NCBI GenBank assembly: GCA_947039005.1
Contig: CAMQXY010000012.1
Location: 1-46,771, forward strand
Reading direction: 5' to 3'
From: an uncultured Photobacterium sp.
GTDB lineage: Bacteria; Pseudomonadota; Gammaproteobacteria; Enterobacterales; Vibrionaceae
DNA: 46,771 bases
The notes under the pieces were generated by a model. The model saw only the letters and a program-made list of their open reading frames with translations, did not search any database and had not been told where the DNA came from. Numbering within the stretch: position 1 is the first letter of the stretch; each line of letters begins with the position of its first letter. Below, piece by piece: positions 8,737 through 17,641 of the stretch. A program made the translations under genes and the position numbers.

Positions 8737-10821
8737 TTAGTTGTATTCAATAACGCGTTTAAATGGAGGCAAAGAATCAAGCAGTGCTTTTCCATAGCGA
8801 CGATTGATAATACGACGATCTAAAATAACCACTCTACCAGAATCACGTTCTTTACGCAGTAGACGACCAACCGATTGAATCAGTTTTTTGCTGGCTTCAG
8901 GGACGGAAATTTGTAAGAAAGGATTACCGCCGCGGCTTTCAATATATTCAGCATGTGCTTCTTCAACGGGTGACGTCGGTACCGCAAATGGAATTTTGGT
9001 GATAATTAGGTTTGTTAATAAATCACCGGGTAAATCAAGCCCTTCCGAAAAACTTCCGGTGCCAAATAAAATACTTGGTAGACCATTTTTACAATTTTCT
9101 TTATGTTTTTTTAGGGTTTCATTACGTGATTCTTCACCTTGAACCAATAATTGCCATTTATTTTTCTTGGCCAGAGGGCGTAGTGCATCAGCGACTTTGT
9201 TCATCTGCCAATAAGATGAAAACAGCACTAAACTTGCGGTTTCACCCTCAAGATATTCAGGTAACACTTCGATCAATAAGTCAGTAAATTGCTCGGCTTG
9301 TGGCTCAAGTTTTAAGGCTGGGATCACTAAACGAGCATTATTTTGGTAATCAAACGGTGATGCAAGCGCGAGAAAGCGTGTGCCTTCGGTTTCAGATTCT
9401 GAGATCCCTGATTGACGACAAAAGAAGGTAAATTGATTTAATGCACGCAATGTAGCAGAAACTAAAATAGCCCCAGCTGCGCGACTCCATAGCAATTGAT
9501 CGAGTCGATAACCCACTTCTAATGGCGACACTTCTATAATGTAATCATTCTCACGTTCAGGACTTTTTTCTATCCAGCGTGCAAGTGGAGCCCCTTTTTT
9601 ATGGTTTGGCTGTGCCATCAATGACCAAACTTTCTCTAAATTTTCAAGACGTTGTAGGTAAAAACCGATTTCAGTAAGTGCTTGTTCACCTAAGCGTGGA
9701 ATAATAATGTTTTCCTTGGTGCGCTCAGAAATAAGATCTTGAATTTTACCAAGTGATTGTAATGCTTTCTTACTGGCTTCTTTACAGCCTTTGGCTTCTT
9801 CTTCGAGCCATTGTGGTAATTCACCATGCTCAAAGCGATAGACACCATCTTTATTGAATTTGCCTGAATCAATATTATTGGCAATTTGATTTAAGGTGGG
9901 TACTAAGTGCTGAATACTGTCTTGAATCGTGTTTTGGAACCGATTGGCTTTTTGATAGTCGGCTAATTCCGCAAACTTAGACACAATTTGATTGAGCTTT
10001 TCAAGCCAGGTTGCCGCCCCTTTTAGGCTTGAAGCTGCTGATGAGAAATCACGTGCAACTTGTGGTAAATGATGCGCTTCATCAATTACATAAATAGTTT
10101 GTTCAGGTTCAGGTAAAATTACCCCGCCCCCTAATTCAATGTCAGCCATTAATAGTGCATGGTTAGCCACAATTACATCTGCTTTATCTAGGTGTTCACG
10201 TGCTTTTGCAAATGGACAGCTACGATGTTTCGGCATGCCTGCATGACAGCTGTGTTTATCCGCCATGATTTGTTGCCAGACTTTATCAGGAATTATTGTC
10301 GGCCAACTGTCGCGATCACCATCCCATTTCTTTTGCTCGGTAGCTTTAAGCATTCGCTTGAGTAAATCGAGATCGGATTTTTTAGGCTTTTCTTCCCACA
10401 TTCCCAGTTGTAATTCACTGTCAGTTGAACAACTGGCTTCTAATTTGTGATTACAACAATAACGTTGACGGCCTTTAGCAAGAATAAAACTAAATTCACG
10501 CGGGAAAATTTGGTTAAACAGCGGCAAATCTTTGGTGATTAACTGTTCTTGAAGTGCCACCGTCGCGGTAGAGATCAATAGTTTTTTATTATTGAACAGT
10601 GCAAAAGGAATACCACCAATTAAATATGCCAATGATTTACCGATACCGGTTCCCGCTTCAGCCACAAGAATACGATTTTTTGTGTGGTATTCACCTGCGA
10701 GAGTTTTTGCTATTTCGGCTACTAAATAATTTTGTGCGCGACGGGGGATAAAGTTATCGAGTTGATGGCCAAGGTTGTTGTAACACTGTTTTATATCGCT
10801 TTTTATGGTGTTGTGCAGCAT
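8737..10821 (-). CDS. dinG: ATP-dependent DNA helicase DinG (XPD-like superfamily 2)
   Basis: A 694-residue helicase matching DinG in length and order of motifs: Walker A AGTGIGKS (56-63), DEAH (247-250, YVIDEAHHLP), SATLR, and the C-terminal QSVGRLLRKERDSGRV. DinG unwinds DNA 5' to 3', including R-loops and G-quadruplexes. The ATG at 10821 is chosen because the following residues align with the DinG N-terminus; an in-frame ATG at 10887 would add 22 unrelated residues. Iron-sulfur cysteines are atypical: C122 and C123 together, then C192 and C202, without the extra cysteine that E. coli has between the last two. I saw no LexA box upstream. Confidence 0.92.
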   Translation of the reverse strand: MLHNTIKSDIKQCYNNLGHQLDNFIPRRAQNYLVAEIAKTLAGEYHTKNRILVAEAGTGIGKSLAYLIGGIPFALFNNKKLLISTATVALQEQLITKDLPLFNQIFPREFSFILAKGRQRYCCNHKLEASCSTDSELQLGMWEEKPKKSDLDLLKRMLKATEQKKWDGDRDSWPTIIPDKVWQQIMADKHSCHAGMPKHRSCPFAKAREHLDKADVIVANHALLMADIELGGGVILPEPEQTIYVIDEAHHLPQVARDFSSAASSLKGAATWLEKLNQIVSKFAELADYQKANRFQNTIQDSIQHLVPTLNQIANNIDSGKFNKDGVYRFEHGELPQWLEEEAKGCKEASKKALQSLGKIQDLISERTKENIIIPRLGEQALTEIGFYLQRLENLEKVWSLMAQPNHKKGAPLARWIEKSPERENDYIIEVSPLEVGYRLDQLLWSRAAGAILVSATLRALNQFTFFCRQSGISESETEGTRFLALASPFDYQNNARLVIPALKLEPQAEQFTDLLIEVLPEYLEGETASLVLFSSYWQMNKVADALRPLAKKNKWQLLVQGEESRNETLKKHKENCKNGLPSILFGTGSFSEGLDLPGDLLTNLIITKIPFAVPTSPVEEAHAEYIESRGGNPFLQISVPEASKKLIQSVGRLLRKERDSGRVVILDRRIINRRYGKALLDSLPPFKRVIEYN

Positions 10822-11356
10822 GGTGGAAACTTCGTAAGGACCGGGGAATGCATTATAGCATGAAGCGCTAAATGTGATCGGTAACAAAATTTAGGTCATT
10901 TATGTTTTAAAGTGAGTGGTTGCTCACGATTTTTTATTTTGGTTACATTTGCTTTGTGGTCGTTATTCGTACGCAAACTAAAGTTTCATAAATGGTAATT
11001 AGGAGTGGTTTTTTATTCTGATTTTTGTGGTTTTTAAAGTTGATTAGTTATGCAATACACACTTATTTACAGGTGTTAAGTTAATGTTGGTTGCATTTTT
11101 TTGCTTAATTTATTGTGATTAATATCTGGTATTTATCTTGTAAGTATTTGTTTTTGTGATGTGTTTTATGTTTTTTTATGTTTAATTTAGATTATTTGAC
11201 AAAAATATTGAACTTCTGGCAGGATGTGAGCCATAAATTACTTCCCCTTGATATTTTAGTGTTTTATTTTTTAATAAGGCGCATGTCGAAGGGAATATAA
11301 GGACAGGGAATCTCAGGATTGAGATTTACAACAATAAGAAAGGCAGTGGACATATC
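10822..11356. other. dinG-porin divergent intergenic region and porin leader
   Basis: A T-rich region between divergent genes with no coding frame of note. It holds a ToxR-box-like repeat (11164-11178), TTGACA at 11196 and TTGAAC at 11208 as possible -35 elements, and a CATAAA-like -10 around 11232. That would give a leader of roughly 110 bases. The leader contains a hairpin (11309-11326, AATCTCA/TGAGATT with loop GGAT) and ends with GTGGA before the ATG. Long structured leaders are usual for abundant porins. Confidence 0.5.
11164..11178 (-). promoter_or_regulatory. candidate ToxR-binding box upstream of the porin
   Basis: On the minus strand the sequence reads TAAAA-N5-TAAAA, fitting the TNAAA-N5-TNAAA motif described for V. 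cholerae ToxR targets. It lies about 30-45 bases upstream of the putative porin -35 element. The surrounding DNA is T/A-rich, so a chance match is possible. Confidence 0.35.
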
Positions 11357-12352
11357 ATGAAAAAAACTCTATTAGCGTTAGCCGTTTTAACAGCAGCTGG
11401 TTCTGTAAATGCTGGCATCAATCTTTATGACGCAAATGGCGTTAAAGTTGATCTTTCTGGTGCCGCAGAAGTTCAATACCTTGAAGATTATGAGCCGCAA
11501 AATGATGCTAAATTACGTATTGATGATGCAGATCTTGCGCTAACAGCTAGTGTTAAAATTTCAGAGCAGTTAACGACTGTTGCTGGTATGGCTTTTGAAT
11601 TTGAAGATGGCAATGTAACTAGTGATGAGTTATGGGCTGGTTTCTCTGGTGACTTCGGTACTTTAACATTTGGTCGTCAATACTTAGTATCTGATGATTC
11701 AGGTATTGGTAAAGATTACGAGCTAGGTTCAGAAGGCATTGACTTCGTACAAACAAACGGTAACGACGTAATTAAGTATGTTTATGATAACGGTACTTTC
11801 TACTTTGGTGCTTCTCATGATATGAATGACAACGGTTCAATTTCTGACGGTAGTGGTGATATCTCTCGTGATGTTAATACGTACATAACTGATGCTCGTA
11901 TTGGTTACCGTATCGGTGGACTTGATGCACGTGCTTACTACTATACGGCTGATAATATTCCAGGAACAACATTTAAAGACGATGGTGTTATTGATGTTGA
12001 AGGTTACAATCTAGAAGCTGAATATGCATTTGGTCAATTTGGTTTCGCGGCATCTTTTGGTCAAGTTGAATATAAAGACGTATTTGGTGCAGATAAGCTA
12101 CGTGGCAATATTTACCAAATCGCTGCTGATTACACAATAGATAAAACAACATTTGCTATTGGTTACAACAATTATGACCGTCGTGATGAGAAAGGCGATA
12201 CTTACGCAGTATACGCTAACGTAACTCAGAAACTGCATAGCAATGTTAATGTTTACGCTGAAATTGGTAACACTGACGCTAAGTTCCTTGAGAATGATGA
12301 ATCACGTAACTCTGATTTCGGCTACGCAGCTGGTATCGAAGTAACGTTCTAA
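11357..12352 (+). CDS. outer-membrane trimeric porin, OmpU/OmpL-like
   Basis: A 331-residue general porin. The signal peptide MKKTLLALAVLTAAGSVNA is cleaved before GINLYD (about residue 19/20). The rest is acidic beta-barrel sequence with alternating aromatic residues, the gram-negative porin motifs DLALTASVKISEQLTT, LWAGFSGDFGTLTFGRQY and a C-terminal strand ending EVTF with terminal Phe for BAM recognition. It forms a diffusion channel for small hydrophilic solutes. Length and sequence resemble OmpU of Vibrio and OmpL/OmpH of Photobacterium, which are under ToxR control; toxRS is only 7 kb away here. Codon use is strongly biased, as in highly expressed genes. Which paralogue it is cannot be settled by eye. 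Confidence 0.93.
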   Translation: MKKTLLALAVLTAAGSVNAGINLYDANGVKVDLSGAAEVQYLEDYEPQNDAKLRIDDADLALTASVKISEQLTTVAGMAFEFEDGNVTSDELWAGFSGDFGTLTFGRQYLVSDDSGIGKDYELGSEGIDFVQTNGNDVIKYVYDNGTFYFGASHDMNDNGSISDGSGDISRDVNTYITDARIGYRIGGLDARAYYYTADNIPGTTFKDDGVIDVEGYNLEAEYAFGQFGFAASFGQVEYKDVFGADKLRGNIYQIAADYTIDKTTFAIGYNNYDRRDEKGDTYAVYANVTQKLHSNVNVYAEIGNTDAKFLENDESRNSDFGYAAGIEVTF

Positions 12353-12377
12353 TCTGCTGAGATAAGAATTGTTATAT

Positions 12378-12403
12378 AAAGCCGCCTTCACTGGCGGCTT
12401 TTT
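12378..12403 (+). terminator. porin terminator
   Basis: Nine-base-pair stem AAAGCCGCC/GGCGGCTTT with loop TTCACT followed by TT, 25 bases after the porin stop. Confidence 0.85.
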
Positions 12404-12517
12404 GCTATTTTCCAGTTAGGTGGGTAATTATTGTTATCACGCGAATAAATAGCAGTAGTGATACCAATGATCAGCCGATAAAAATTATAAATATATTAGA
12501 CATATTAAGGATCAATA

Positions 12518-13159
12518 ATGAATAACAAATTATGGTTATTAATCGCGTTATTTTCAGTGAGTACTCACGCAGCAACCTTATCTGTGGCAGATAAAATCCA
12601 GCTATTAGCGGTTGATGGCAAAGAAGTGAAAAGCCAAGGTTGGAACACAGTCGATAGGGTTGAATTATCTGAAGGTAAACATCAAGTAGTGGTACGGTTT
12701 GATGGTGAAGTTAAGCGTGGCTCAAAATCCACTATTTATACTACTCGCCCTTATTTGTTTGATATTGATTTAGCTAAAAAAAATGCTGAAATTACTTTGC
12801 CACTTTTAACAACAGAATCACAAGCAAAAGCCTTTTTTGAGCGTGGTGCGAAGTGGCAATTGGCTGTCGAAGGTGGCGTGGTACAACCATTAGTCGGTGT
12901 TGAGCTGCAAGGGGAAGGTTTTGCTGCCTACAGTGACATAGAATCACTGGTTGCTGCTTATAATAGTGCTAACGGTATTGTCATTGAAAAAGGTAATGCG
13001 GTAGATCTACAGCAAGTGGCTGTTAATGTGGATAATAAGACCGGAAAAGTAGCGATTACTGGTGATGCATTAACGCAGTTAAAAATGTGGTACACCAAAG
13101 CTTCAAATAATGATAAAAAAGAATTTAAAAGCTGGATGGCAGAAAAAGACGTTAATTAA
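12518..13159 (+). CDS. DUF2057 (UPF0319/YccT-like) exported protein
   Basis: A 213-residue exported protein with a short signal peptide ([18 protein letters not shown], likely cut before ATLSV). The body fits DUF2057: [17 protein letters not shown] near the N-terminus, [15 protein letters not shown], then [11 protein letters not shown]. coli YccT (CsgI) of this family is a periplasmic factor affecting curli assembly, but that role should not be assumed here, since no curli genes are present in the window. The gene stands alone between two terminators. An AAGGATC ribosome site precedes the ATG. The C-terminal [17 protein letters not shown] is typical of vibrio members. Confidence 0.83.
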   Translation: MNNKLWLLIALFSVSTHAATLSVADKIQLLAVDGKEVKSQGWNTVDRVELSEGKHQVVVRFDGEVKRGSKSTIYTTRPYLFDIDLAKKNAEITLPLLTTESQAKAFFERGAKWQLAVEGGVVQPLVGVELQGEGFAAYSDIESLVAAYNSANGIVIEKGNAVDLQQVAVNVDNKTGKVAITGDALTQLKMWYTKASNNDKKEFKSWMAEKDVN

Positions 13160-13215
13160 GTTGGTAGATAGCTGTATTTATCATTGTTAATGTAATGACT
13201 TTGTAGTTAAAAAGT

Positions 13216-13239
13216 AAAAGGCAACCACGGTTGCCTTTT
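13216..13239 (+). terminator. terminator after the DUF2057 gene
   Basis: Stem AAAAGGCAAC/GTTGCCTTTT around a four-base loop CACG. The symmetric A and T arms could also serve the convergent zinc-finger gene on the minus strand. Confidence 0.82.
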
Positions 13240-13266
13240 ATCTATTAGTATTGCTTGTAGCGATAA

Positions 13267-13629
13267 TTAATCGTGGTGATAGCGGCTATGTTCACGGCAT
13301 GCTTTACAGCGAGGTTGCGCTGGATCTTGTTCAAGATCGTTATATTCAATCTCTTCTTCGCAATCAGCACATAAGCCATACATTCCTAATTTAAATGAGC
13401 ATACAGCTGCATCTACTTTTTCTAACCGTATTGCCATATCAAAAAGATTAGGAATAAAAGACGATTTAGCCATTACGATGAGGTCATTAAGATCTGTATC
13501 ATTAATTGCTGTAACGTTGTTATTTAAATGATTGATTAACATTTCATTTTTTAACTTCTCTGCTAGAGATAAGTATTCAGTCTCTAGCGGATACTGAAAA
13601 TTTTTATAATTCATATCGGTAATAGCCAT
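13267..13629 (-). CDS. TraR/DksA-type C4 zinc-finger protein
   Basis: A 120-residue protein with a C-terminal four-cysteine zinc finger CADCEEEI...CKAC (C87, C90, C108, C111). This is the DksA/TraR fold, in which a coiled coil enters the RNA polymerase secondary channel. The N-terminal 80 residues are helical (SLAEKLKNEMLINHL). They lack an obvious DxxDxA coiled-coil tip motif, so ppGpp-DksA-like activity is uncertain. The start is unclear: ATG at 13629 is used here, an in-frame TTG at 13644 would add five residues, and a later ATG at 13614 is possible; none has a clear ribosome site. The protein is shorter than DksA (151) and longer than TraR (73). Confidence 0.8.
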   Translation of the reverse strand: MAITDMNYKNFQYPLETEYLSLAEKLKNEMLINHLNNNVTAINDTDLNDLIVMAKSSFIPNLFDMAIRLEKVDAAVCSFKLGMYGLCADCEEEIEYNDLEQDPAQPRCKACREHSRYHHD

Positions 13630-13644
13630 AGTGATGATATTCAA

Positions 13645-13951
13645 TAGGAAAGCAAGTGAGTTAATAGTATTAACAGTGCTTTGATTGAGTGTTGTTATAC
13701 TGCGGCTAAATAAAATCTAATGCAGTACCTCTAAGTGTTATTAGTCTAATCCAGATTCAGTATGCTGTTGTGATTTGAATCAATTCTTTAAACGAATTTA
13801 ATAAATATTGGTTAATTTTTACTGCGATATAGCGCTCATCAATCGATAATACTATATCTTAACAATTGAATTTAATTGTTGTTACAAGATGCAAGTTGCG
13901 CAATAGAAAAGGTGGATAAGTTGTTAAATATAGTGATTGAGGTAATAAATC
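13645..13951. other. intergenic region upstream of ybaN and the zinc-finger gene
   Basis: Divergent promoter region of about 300 bases, AT-rich, without a credible coding frame. No clear operator or strong -35/-10 pair was identified. Confidence 0.4.
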
Positions 13952-14386
13952 TTGAATGAAGACGTTAAGGTACATAGTCGAATAATGCGCTATGTTTTAG
14001 TGGTTATTGGTTGGCTTGCTGTTGCCTTAGGTATCATTGGTATTTTTTTGCCGTTATTACCAACAACGCCATTTTTATTATTGGCGAGTGCTTGTTTTAT
14101 GAGGGGGTCGCCTAAGTTAAACCAATGGCTACATCAACATCCACAGCTTGGACCTATTTTAGTTAATTGGCATCAGCATGGCGCAGTCACAGCAGTAGTG
14201 AAACGTCGTGGGATGATCATGATAGTGTTAAGCTTTACCTTTTCAATTGTTATGGTGCCGCTGTGGTGGCATAAGGTAATGTTATTAATAGGTATGGCAG
14301 TTTTGTTATGGTGTTTTAATCGCTTACCCGTCGTTGAACATCGATCAGATTCAACGTCAGTTGCCGAACCAGACGAAAACCCATAA
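13952..14386 (+). CDS. ybaN: YbaN family inner-membrane protein (DUF454)
   Basis: A 144-residue membrane protein with the DUF454 signature GWLAVALGIIGIFLPLLPTT (near residues 19-38), followed by FLLLASACFMRGSP and two further hydrophobic segments near 90-125. E. coli YbaN also precedes apt; its function is unknown. The start shown is TTG at 13952 because GAGG lies nine bases upstream. The first in-frame ATG (13985, residue 12) begins exactly where E. coli YbaN begins but lacks a ribosome site. An out-of-frame ATG at 13956 opens only nine codons. Confidence 0.85.
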   Translation: MNEDVKVHSRIMRYVLVVIGWLAVALGIIGIFLPLLPTTPFLLLASACFMRGSPKLNQWLHQHPQLGPILVNWHQHGAVTAVVKRRGMIMIVLSFTFSIVMVPLWWHKVMLLIGMAVLLWCFNRLPVVEHRSDSTSVAEPDENP

Positions 14387-14511
14387 AATGCGTGCTTATC
14401 CCATAAAAATACAGCTGTATTTAACGGCTTTATTTTTATGTTTTTGTCTGCTGTCAGCAGGCTTTTCACTTGAGATTACTCTGTTTTCAATTCAGAGTAA
14501 GTACGGAAATA

Positions 14512-15060
14512 ATGATGAACCAAGAAACATTAAACCTGATTACTAATAGCATCAAATCAATTCAAGATTATCCTAAGCCAGGCATTCTTTTTCGTGATGT
14601 GACTAGCTTGATGGAAGTGCCTGAAGCGTATCGCGCTACTATCGCTATTTTAGCTGAAAAGTATCAAGATCAAGGTATCACTAAGATCATTGGTACTGAA
14701 GCGCGTGGTTTCTTATTTGGTGCACCGTTAGCCTTAGCATTGGGGGTGGCGTTTGTACCTGTACGTAAGCCCGGTAAATTGCCTCGTGAAGTGATTGCTG
14801 AAAGCTACGAGCTTGAGTATGGCAAAGATACATTAGAAATTCATAAAGATGCGATTGTTGCTGGTGATAAAGTGTTACTTGTTGATGATTTACTGGCGAC
14901 GGGTGGCACCATTGAAGCAACGACTAACTTAGTTCGTCGCTTAGGCGGTGACGTTAAAGATGCAGCGTTTGTGATCAACTTACCTGATATTGGTGGTGAA
15001 GCTCGTTTACAAGGTTTGGGACTTAACGTTTACTCTATTTGTGATTTCCCTGGTCACTAA
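14512..15060 (+). CDS. apt: adenine phosphoribosyltransferase
   Basis: Converts adenine and PRPP to AMP in purine salvage. The protein has 182 residues (E. coli 183). It carries the type I PRPP-binding motif [13 protein letters not shown] (121-133), the flexible-loop segment [11 protein letters not shown] (84-94) and the adenine-binding region [11 protein letters not shown] (60-70). An upstream in-frame ATG at 14470 would add 14 unrelated residues. ATG 14512 has CGGA nearby and gives the family length; the adjacent ATG at 14515 is equally possible. The gene follows ybaN by about 125 bases and precedes dnaX, the E. coli order. Confidence 0.96.
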   Translation: MMNQETLNLITNSIKSIQDYPKPGILFRDVTSLMEVPEAYRATIAILAEKYQDQGITKIIGTEARGFLFGAPLALALGVAFVPVRKPGKLPREVIAESYELEYGKDTLEIHKDAIVAGDKVLLVDDLLATGGTIEATTNLVRRLGGDVKDAAFVINLPDIGGEARLQGLGLNVYSICDFPGH

Positions 15061-15124
15061 TTTCTTTATTAGCAATAACACACCTTATTATATTCTAGAT
15101 TAAGGTGATAGTTGGCTAATCATT

Positions 15125-15144
15125 GGGCGCTTACTCTAGCGCCC
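15125..15144 (+). terminator. weak hairpin downstream of apt
   Basis: Stem GGGCGCT/AGCGCCC with loop TACTCT, followed by TCTCGCT rather than a T run. It may be an attenuating or RNA-stabilising hairpin rather than a full terminator. I searched the apt-dnaX gap for 4.5S RNA, which sits near dnaX in some bacteria, and did not find it. Confidence 0.4.
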
Positions 15145-15346
15145 TCTCGCTCACCAAACAGCACTATGCTAGCATTGATGTTAAATTCAATGTTTTACCT
15201 ATCTCATTACTATTTCGTTTATTTTCTTTGTTTTATAATGATTGATATCAGTTACTATCATTAAAGCTATGATAGCGAGAATAAAAGAAAGAGTGGCGAG
15301 TTTCGTTGCATCAGATGCAGTCCAGATTGATTAAGGTTATTTATAA

Positions 15347-17605
15347 ATGAGTTATCAGGTTCTGGCCCGAAAATGGCGTCCCTACCAGTTTGCAGATGTG
15401 GTTGGACAATCGCATGTGTTAACAGCGTTAGGCAATGCCTTAGAGCAAAATCGGCTTCACCATGCTTATCTTTTTAGTGGTACGCGTGGGGTAGGTAAAA
15501 CTACGATTGCACGTATTTTTGCTAAAGGATTAAATTGTGAGCAAGGCATCACCTCGACTCCTTGTGGTAAATGTACAACTTGCCGTGAAATCGATGAAGG
15601 TCGTTTTGTCGATCTGCTAGAAATTGATGCTGCATCACGTACTAAAGTTGAAGATACGCGTGAATTATTGGATAACGTTCAATATAAGCCAGCCCGTGGA
15701 CGCTTTAAGGTTTACCTTATTGATGAAGTACACATGCTTTCGCGTCACAGTTTTAATGCGTTATTAAAAACCTTAGAAGAGCCGCCAGAATATGTGAAGT
15801 TTATTCTAGCGACCACGGATCCACAGAAATTGCCAGTGACGATTTTATCTCGTTGTTTGCAGTTTCATTTAAAGCATCTTGATCATCAACAAATTCATGC
15901 ACAATTAGATAAAGTATTAACGGCAGAAAAAGTTGAATATGAAGCGCGCGCGTTAGCATTATTAGCACGTGCAGCAGAAGGCAGTATGCGTGATGCATTG
16001 AGTTTGACCGATCAAGCAATTGCATTAGGCAATGGTAATGTCAGTGCTGAAACCGTCGCGGCAATGTTAGGTACATTAGATACCGATCAAGCGTTGTCAT
16101 TACTTGAAGCTGTGGCAACAGCTGATGCTAATACTGCAATGGCGAGTTTGCAGCAATTAGCATCTATTGGTATTGAATGGGATAGTTTATTACGTGAATT
16201 ATCGGCGCAGTTACACCGTGTAGCAATGTTTCAAGCGCTTCCTGCTAGTCTTGATGATAGCTTGCCTGATGCCGAGCGAATTAATTTACTCAGCCAATTA
16301 ATGACACCACAAGATGTACAGTTGTGTTATCAAATTTGCTTACAAGGTCGCCAAGATCTTTCGTTTGCACCTGATGGTCGTACTGGCTTAGAAATGGTGC
16401 TATTGCGGATGCTTGCTTTCCGCCCTGTGAGTGGTGGCAGTATTACACCACAAGCCATTGTTGTACCGAGCAGTCAGCCGACATCGTTAGCGGCGCCTGT
16501 TAATACGCCAGTGAGTGGTGTATCACGGGTACAAGCATTAAAAGCACAAATGCAAACGCCAGTAACAAATAATGTACCGCCAGCAGCAATGCCAACTTCA
16601 GAACAGCAGCGGACACCATCTGCTGTTTCGATGCCTGCTTCGATGCCTATGTCTGAGCCGCAATCTGTTCCGTCAGTACCGTTAACGCAATCAACGGAAT
16701 CAACACAATCATCAGTACAACCCGTACCATCATTGCAGCCTGCGCCATTAACACCGCCGCCGACAGTGATGCCAAATCAAACGATGATTGATAGCACTGC
16801 CGTTGTACCTGTGCCGTCAGCACCAATACAGTCGCAACCGCAGCTACAAACAGGTGCAGTGTCAACACGACCATCAATCGCTTCTGGATTATTAGCAGCA
16901 CGTAATCAATTACGTAGTCAGACTAAACGTGGTCAGGAAGGACAAACAGCGGCGATATCGCCAAAAAAGGCTTCAACGGCGCCAGCTAAAAAAGTCGCAA
17001 CCTCAGTGATGGATCGGATTGCAAATAAGCAAACCGCAATGCCATCAATGAAAGCTAATGCGACGCCGGCGTCTGATAGTGTTGCTGAAGATAATGAATA
17101 TCGCTGGAAGCCAATATCCAAGCCAGCGGTAGAAACTGTGGTTAAGCCAGAGTTAACCCCTAGAGTATTGAAGCGCGCTTTAGAGCATGAAAAAACGCCT
17201 GAGATGGCGAAATTACTTGTCAATGAAGCAGCAAATCAGGATAGTTGGGCACAGTTAGTGACTCAGCTTGATGTACCTAAATTAATTCAGCAATTAGCGT
17301 TGAATTCAGCTTTTGAACGTACTGATGATCATATTACACTGTATTTACGCTCTGCTCAGAAACACCTTCAAGGTGAACGAGCGACAGCACAATTAAATAG
17401 TGCATTGAATGATGTATTACAAGAGTCAGTACAGTTATCGATTGTTTTGGGTGAGCAAGGGCAAACACCATTAGAATTGCGCGAAAGTTTGTATCAACAA
17501 AAATTGCTACAAGCTCGTGACAGTTTAGCGAACGATCCTAATGTTACTTTCATTTGTCAGCGTTTTGCTGCACAACTGGATGAAGAAAGCATTAGACCTG
17601 TTTAA
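15347..17605 (+). CDS. dnaX: DNA polymerase III subunits tau and gamma
   Basis: The clamp-loader ATPase of the replisome. The N-terminal AAA+ module has Walker A GTRGVGKT (45-52), the zinc module cysteines C64, C73, C76, C79, and LIDEVHMLS near 125. Domain III follows to about 360. Then comes a long Pro/Ser/Gln-rich linker (about 360-530), longer than in E. coli, and the polymerase- and helicase-binding C-terminal part. At 752 residues it is longer than E. coli tau (643) because of the linker. A slippery A-AAA-AAG heptamer (16963-16969) lies at codons 540-541, leaving 211 tau-specific residues against 213 in E. coli. A -1 shift would give a gamma form of about 547 residues. ybaB and recR follow closely, as in E. 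coli. Confidence 0.97.
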   Translation: MSYQVLARKWRPYQFADVVGQSHVLTALGNALEQNRLHHAYLFSGTRGVGKTTIARIFAKGLNCEQGITSTPCGKCTTCREIDEGRFVDLLEIDAASRTKVEDTRELLDNVQYKPARGRFKVYLIDEVHMLSRHSFNALLKTLEEPPEYVKFILATTDPQKLPVTILSRCLQFHLKHLDHQQIHAQLDKVLTAEKVEYEARALALLARAAEGSMRDALSLTDQAIALGNGNVSAETVAAMLGTLDTDQALSLLEAVATADANTAMASLQQLASIGIEWDSLLRELSAQLHRVAMFQALPASLDDSLPDAERINLLSQLMTPQDVQLCYQICLQGRQDLSFAPDGRTGLEMVLLRMLAFRPVSGGSITPQAIVVPSSQPTSLAAPVNTPVSGVSRVQALKAQMQTPVTNNVPPAAMPTSEQQRTPSAVSMPASMPMSEPQSVPSVPLTQSTESTQSSVQPVPSLQPAPLTPPPTVMPNQTMIDSTAVVPVPSAPIQSQPQLQTGAVSTRPSIASGLLAARNQLRSQTKRGQEGQTAAISPKKASTAPAKKVATSVMDRIANKQTAMPSMKANATPASDSVAEDNEYRWKPISKPAVETVVKPELTPRVLKRALEHEKTPEMAKLLVNEAANQDSWAQLVTQLDVPKLIQQLALNSAFERTDDHITLYLRSAQKHLQGERATAQLNSALNDVLQESVQLSIVLGEQGQTPLELRESLYQQKLLQARDSLANDPNVTFICQRFAAQLDEESIRPV
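16951..16989 (+). promoter_or_regulatory. candidate programmed -1 ribosomal frameshift site in dnaX
   Basis: The heptamer A-AAA-AAG at 16963-16969 is in the correct phase (0-frame codons CCA AAA AAG). After slippage the ribosome would read GGC TTC AAC GGC GCC AGC and stop at TAA 16987-16989. A GGCG/CGCC palindrome with ATAT loop lies directly upstream (16951-16962). A purine-rich AGGAAGGA lies about 20 bases upstream of the heptamer and might act as an internal anti-Shine-Dalgarno contact, though the E. coli spacing is about 10. I could not identify a strong downstream stem. Confidence 0.65.
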
Positions 17606-17641
17606 AAATTTTTAACCAGACCCGATAGAGAGAGAAGATAT

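Noticed and set aside
10822-11000. LexA box expected upstream of dinG
   Set aside because: No CTGT-N8-ACAG motif found; dinG here may not be under SOS control or the site is diverged.
14388-14546. Hydrophobic frame between ybaN and apt (starts [16 protein letters not shown])
   Set aside because: It overlaps the apt start out of frame and has no ribosome site; most likely chance, although a leader peptide cannot be excluded.
15061-15346. 4.5S RNA gene (ffs) between apt and dnaX
   Set aside because: The conserved GGAAGCAGCC-type core is absent from this gap.
16981-16995. Second A-rich run in dnaX (GCTAAAAAAGTC) as a slippery site
   Set aside because: The phase gives T-AAA-AAA-G, lacking the A before the first codon, so tandem slippage is not supported.
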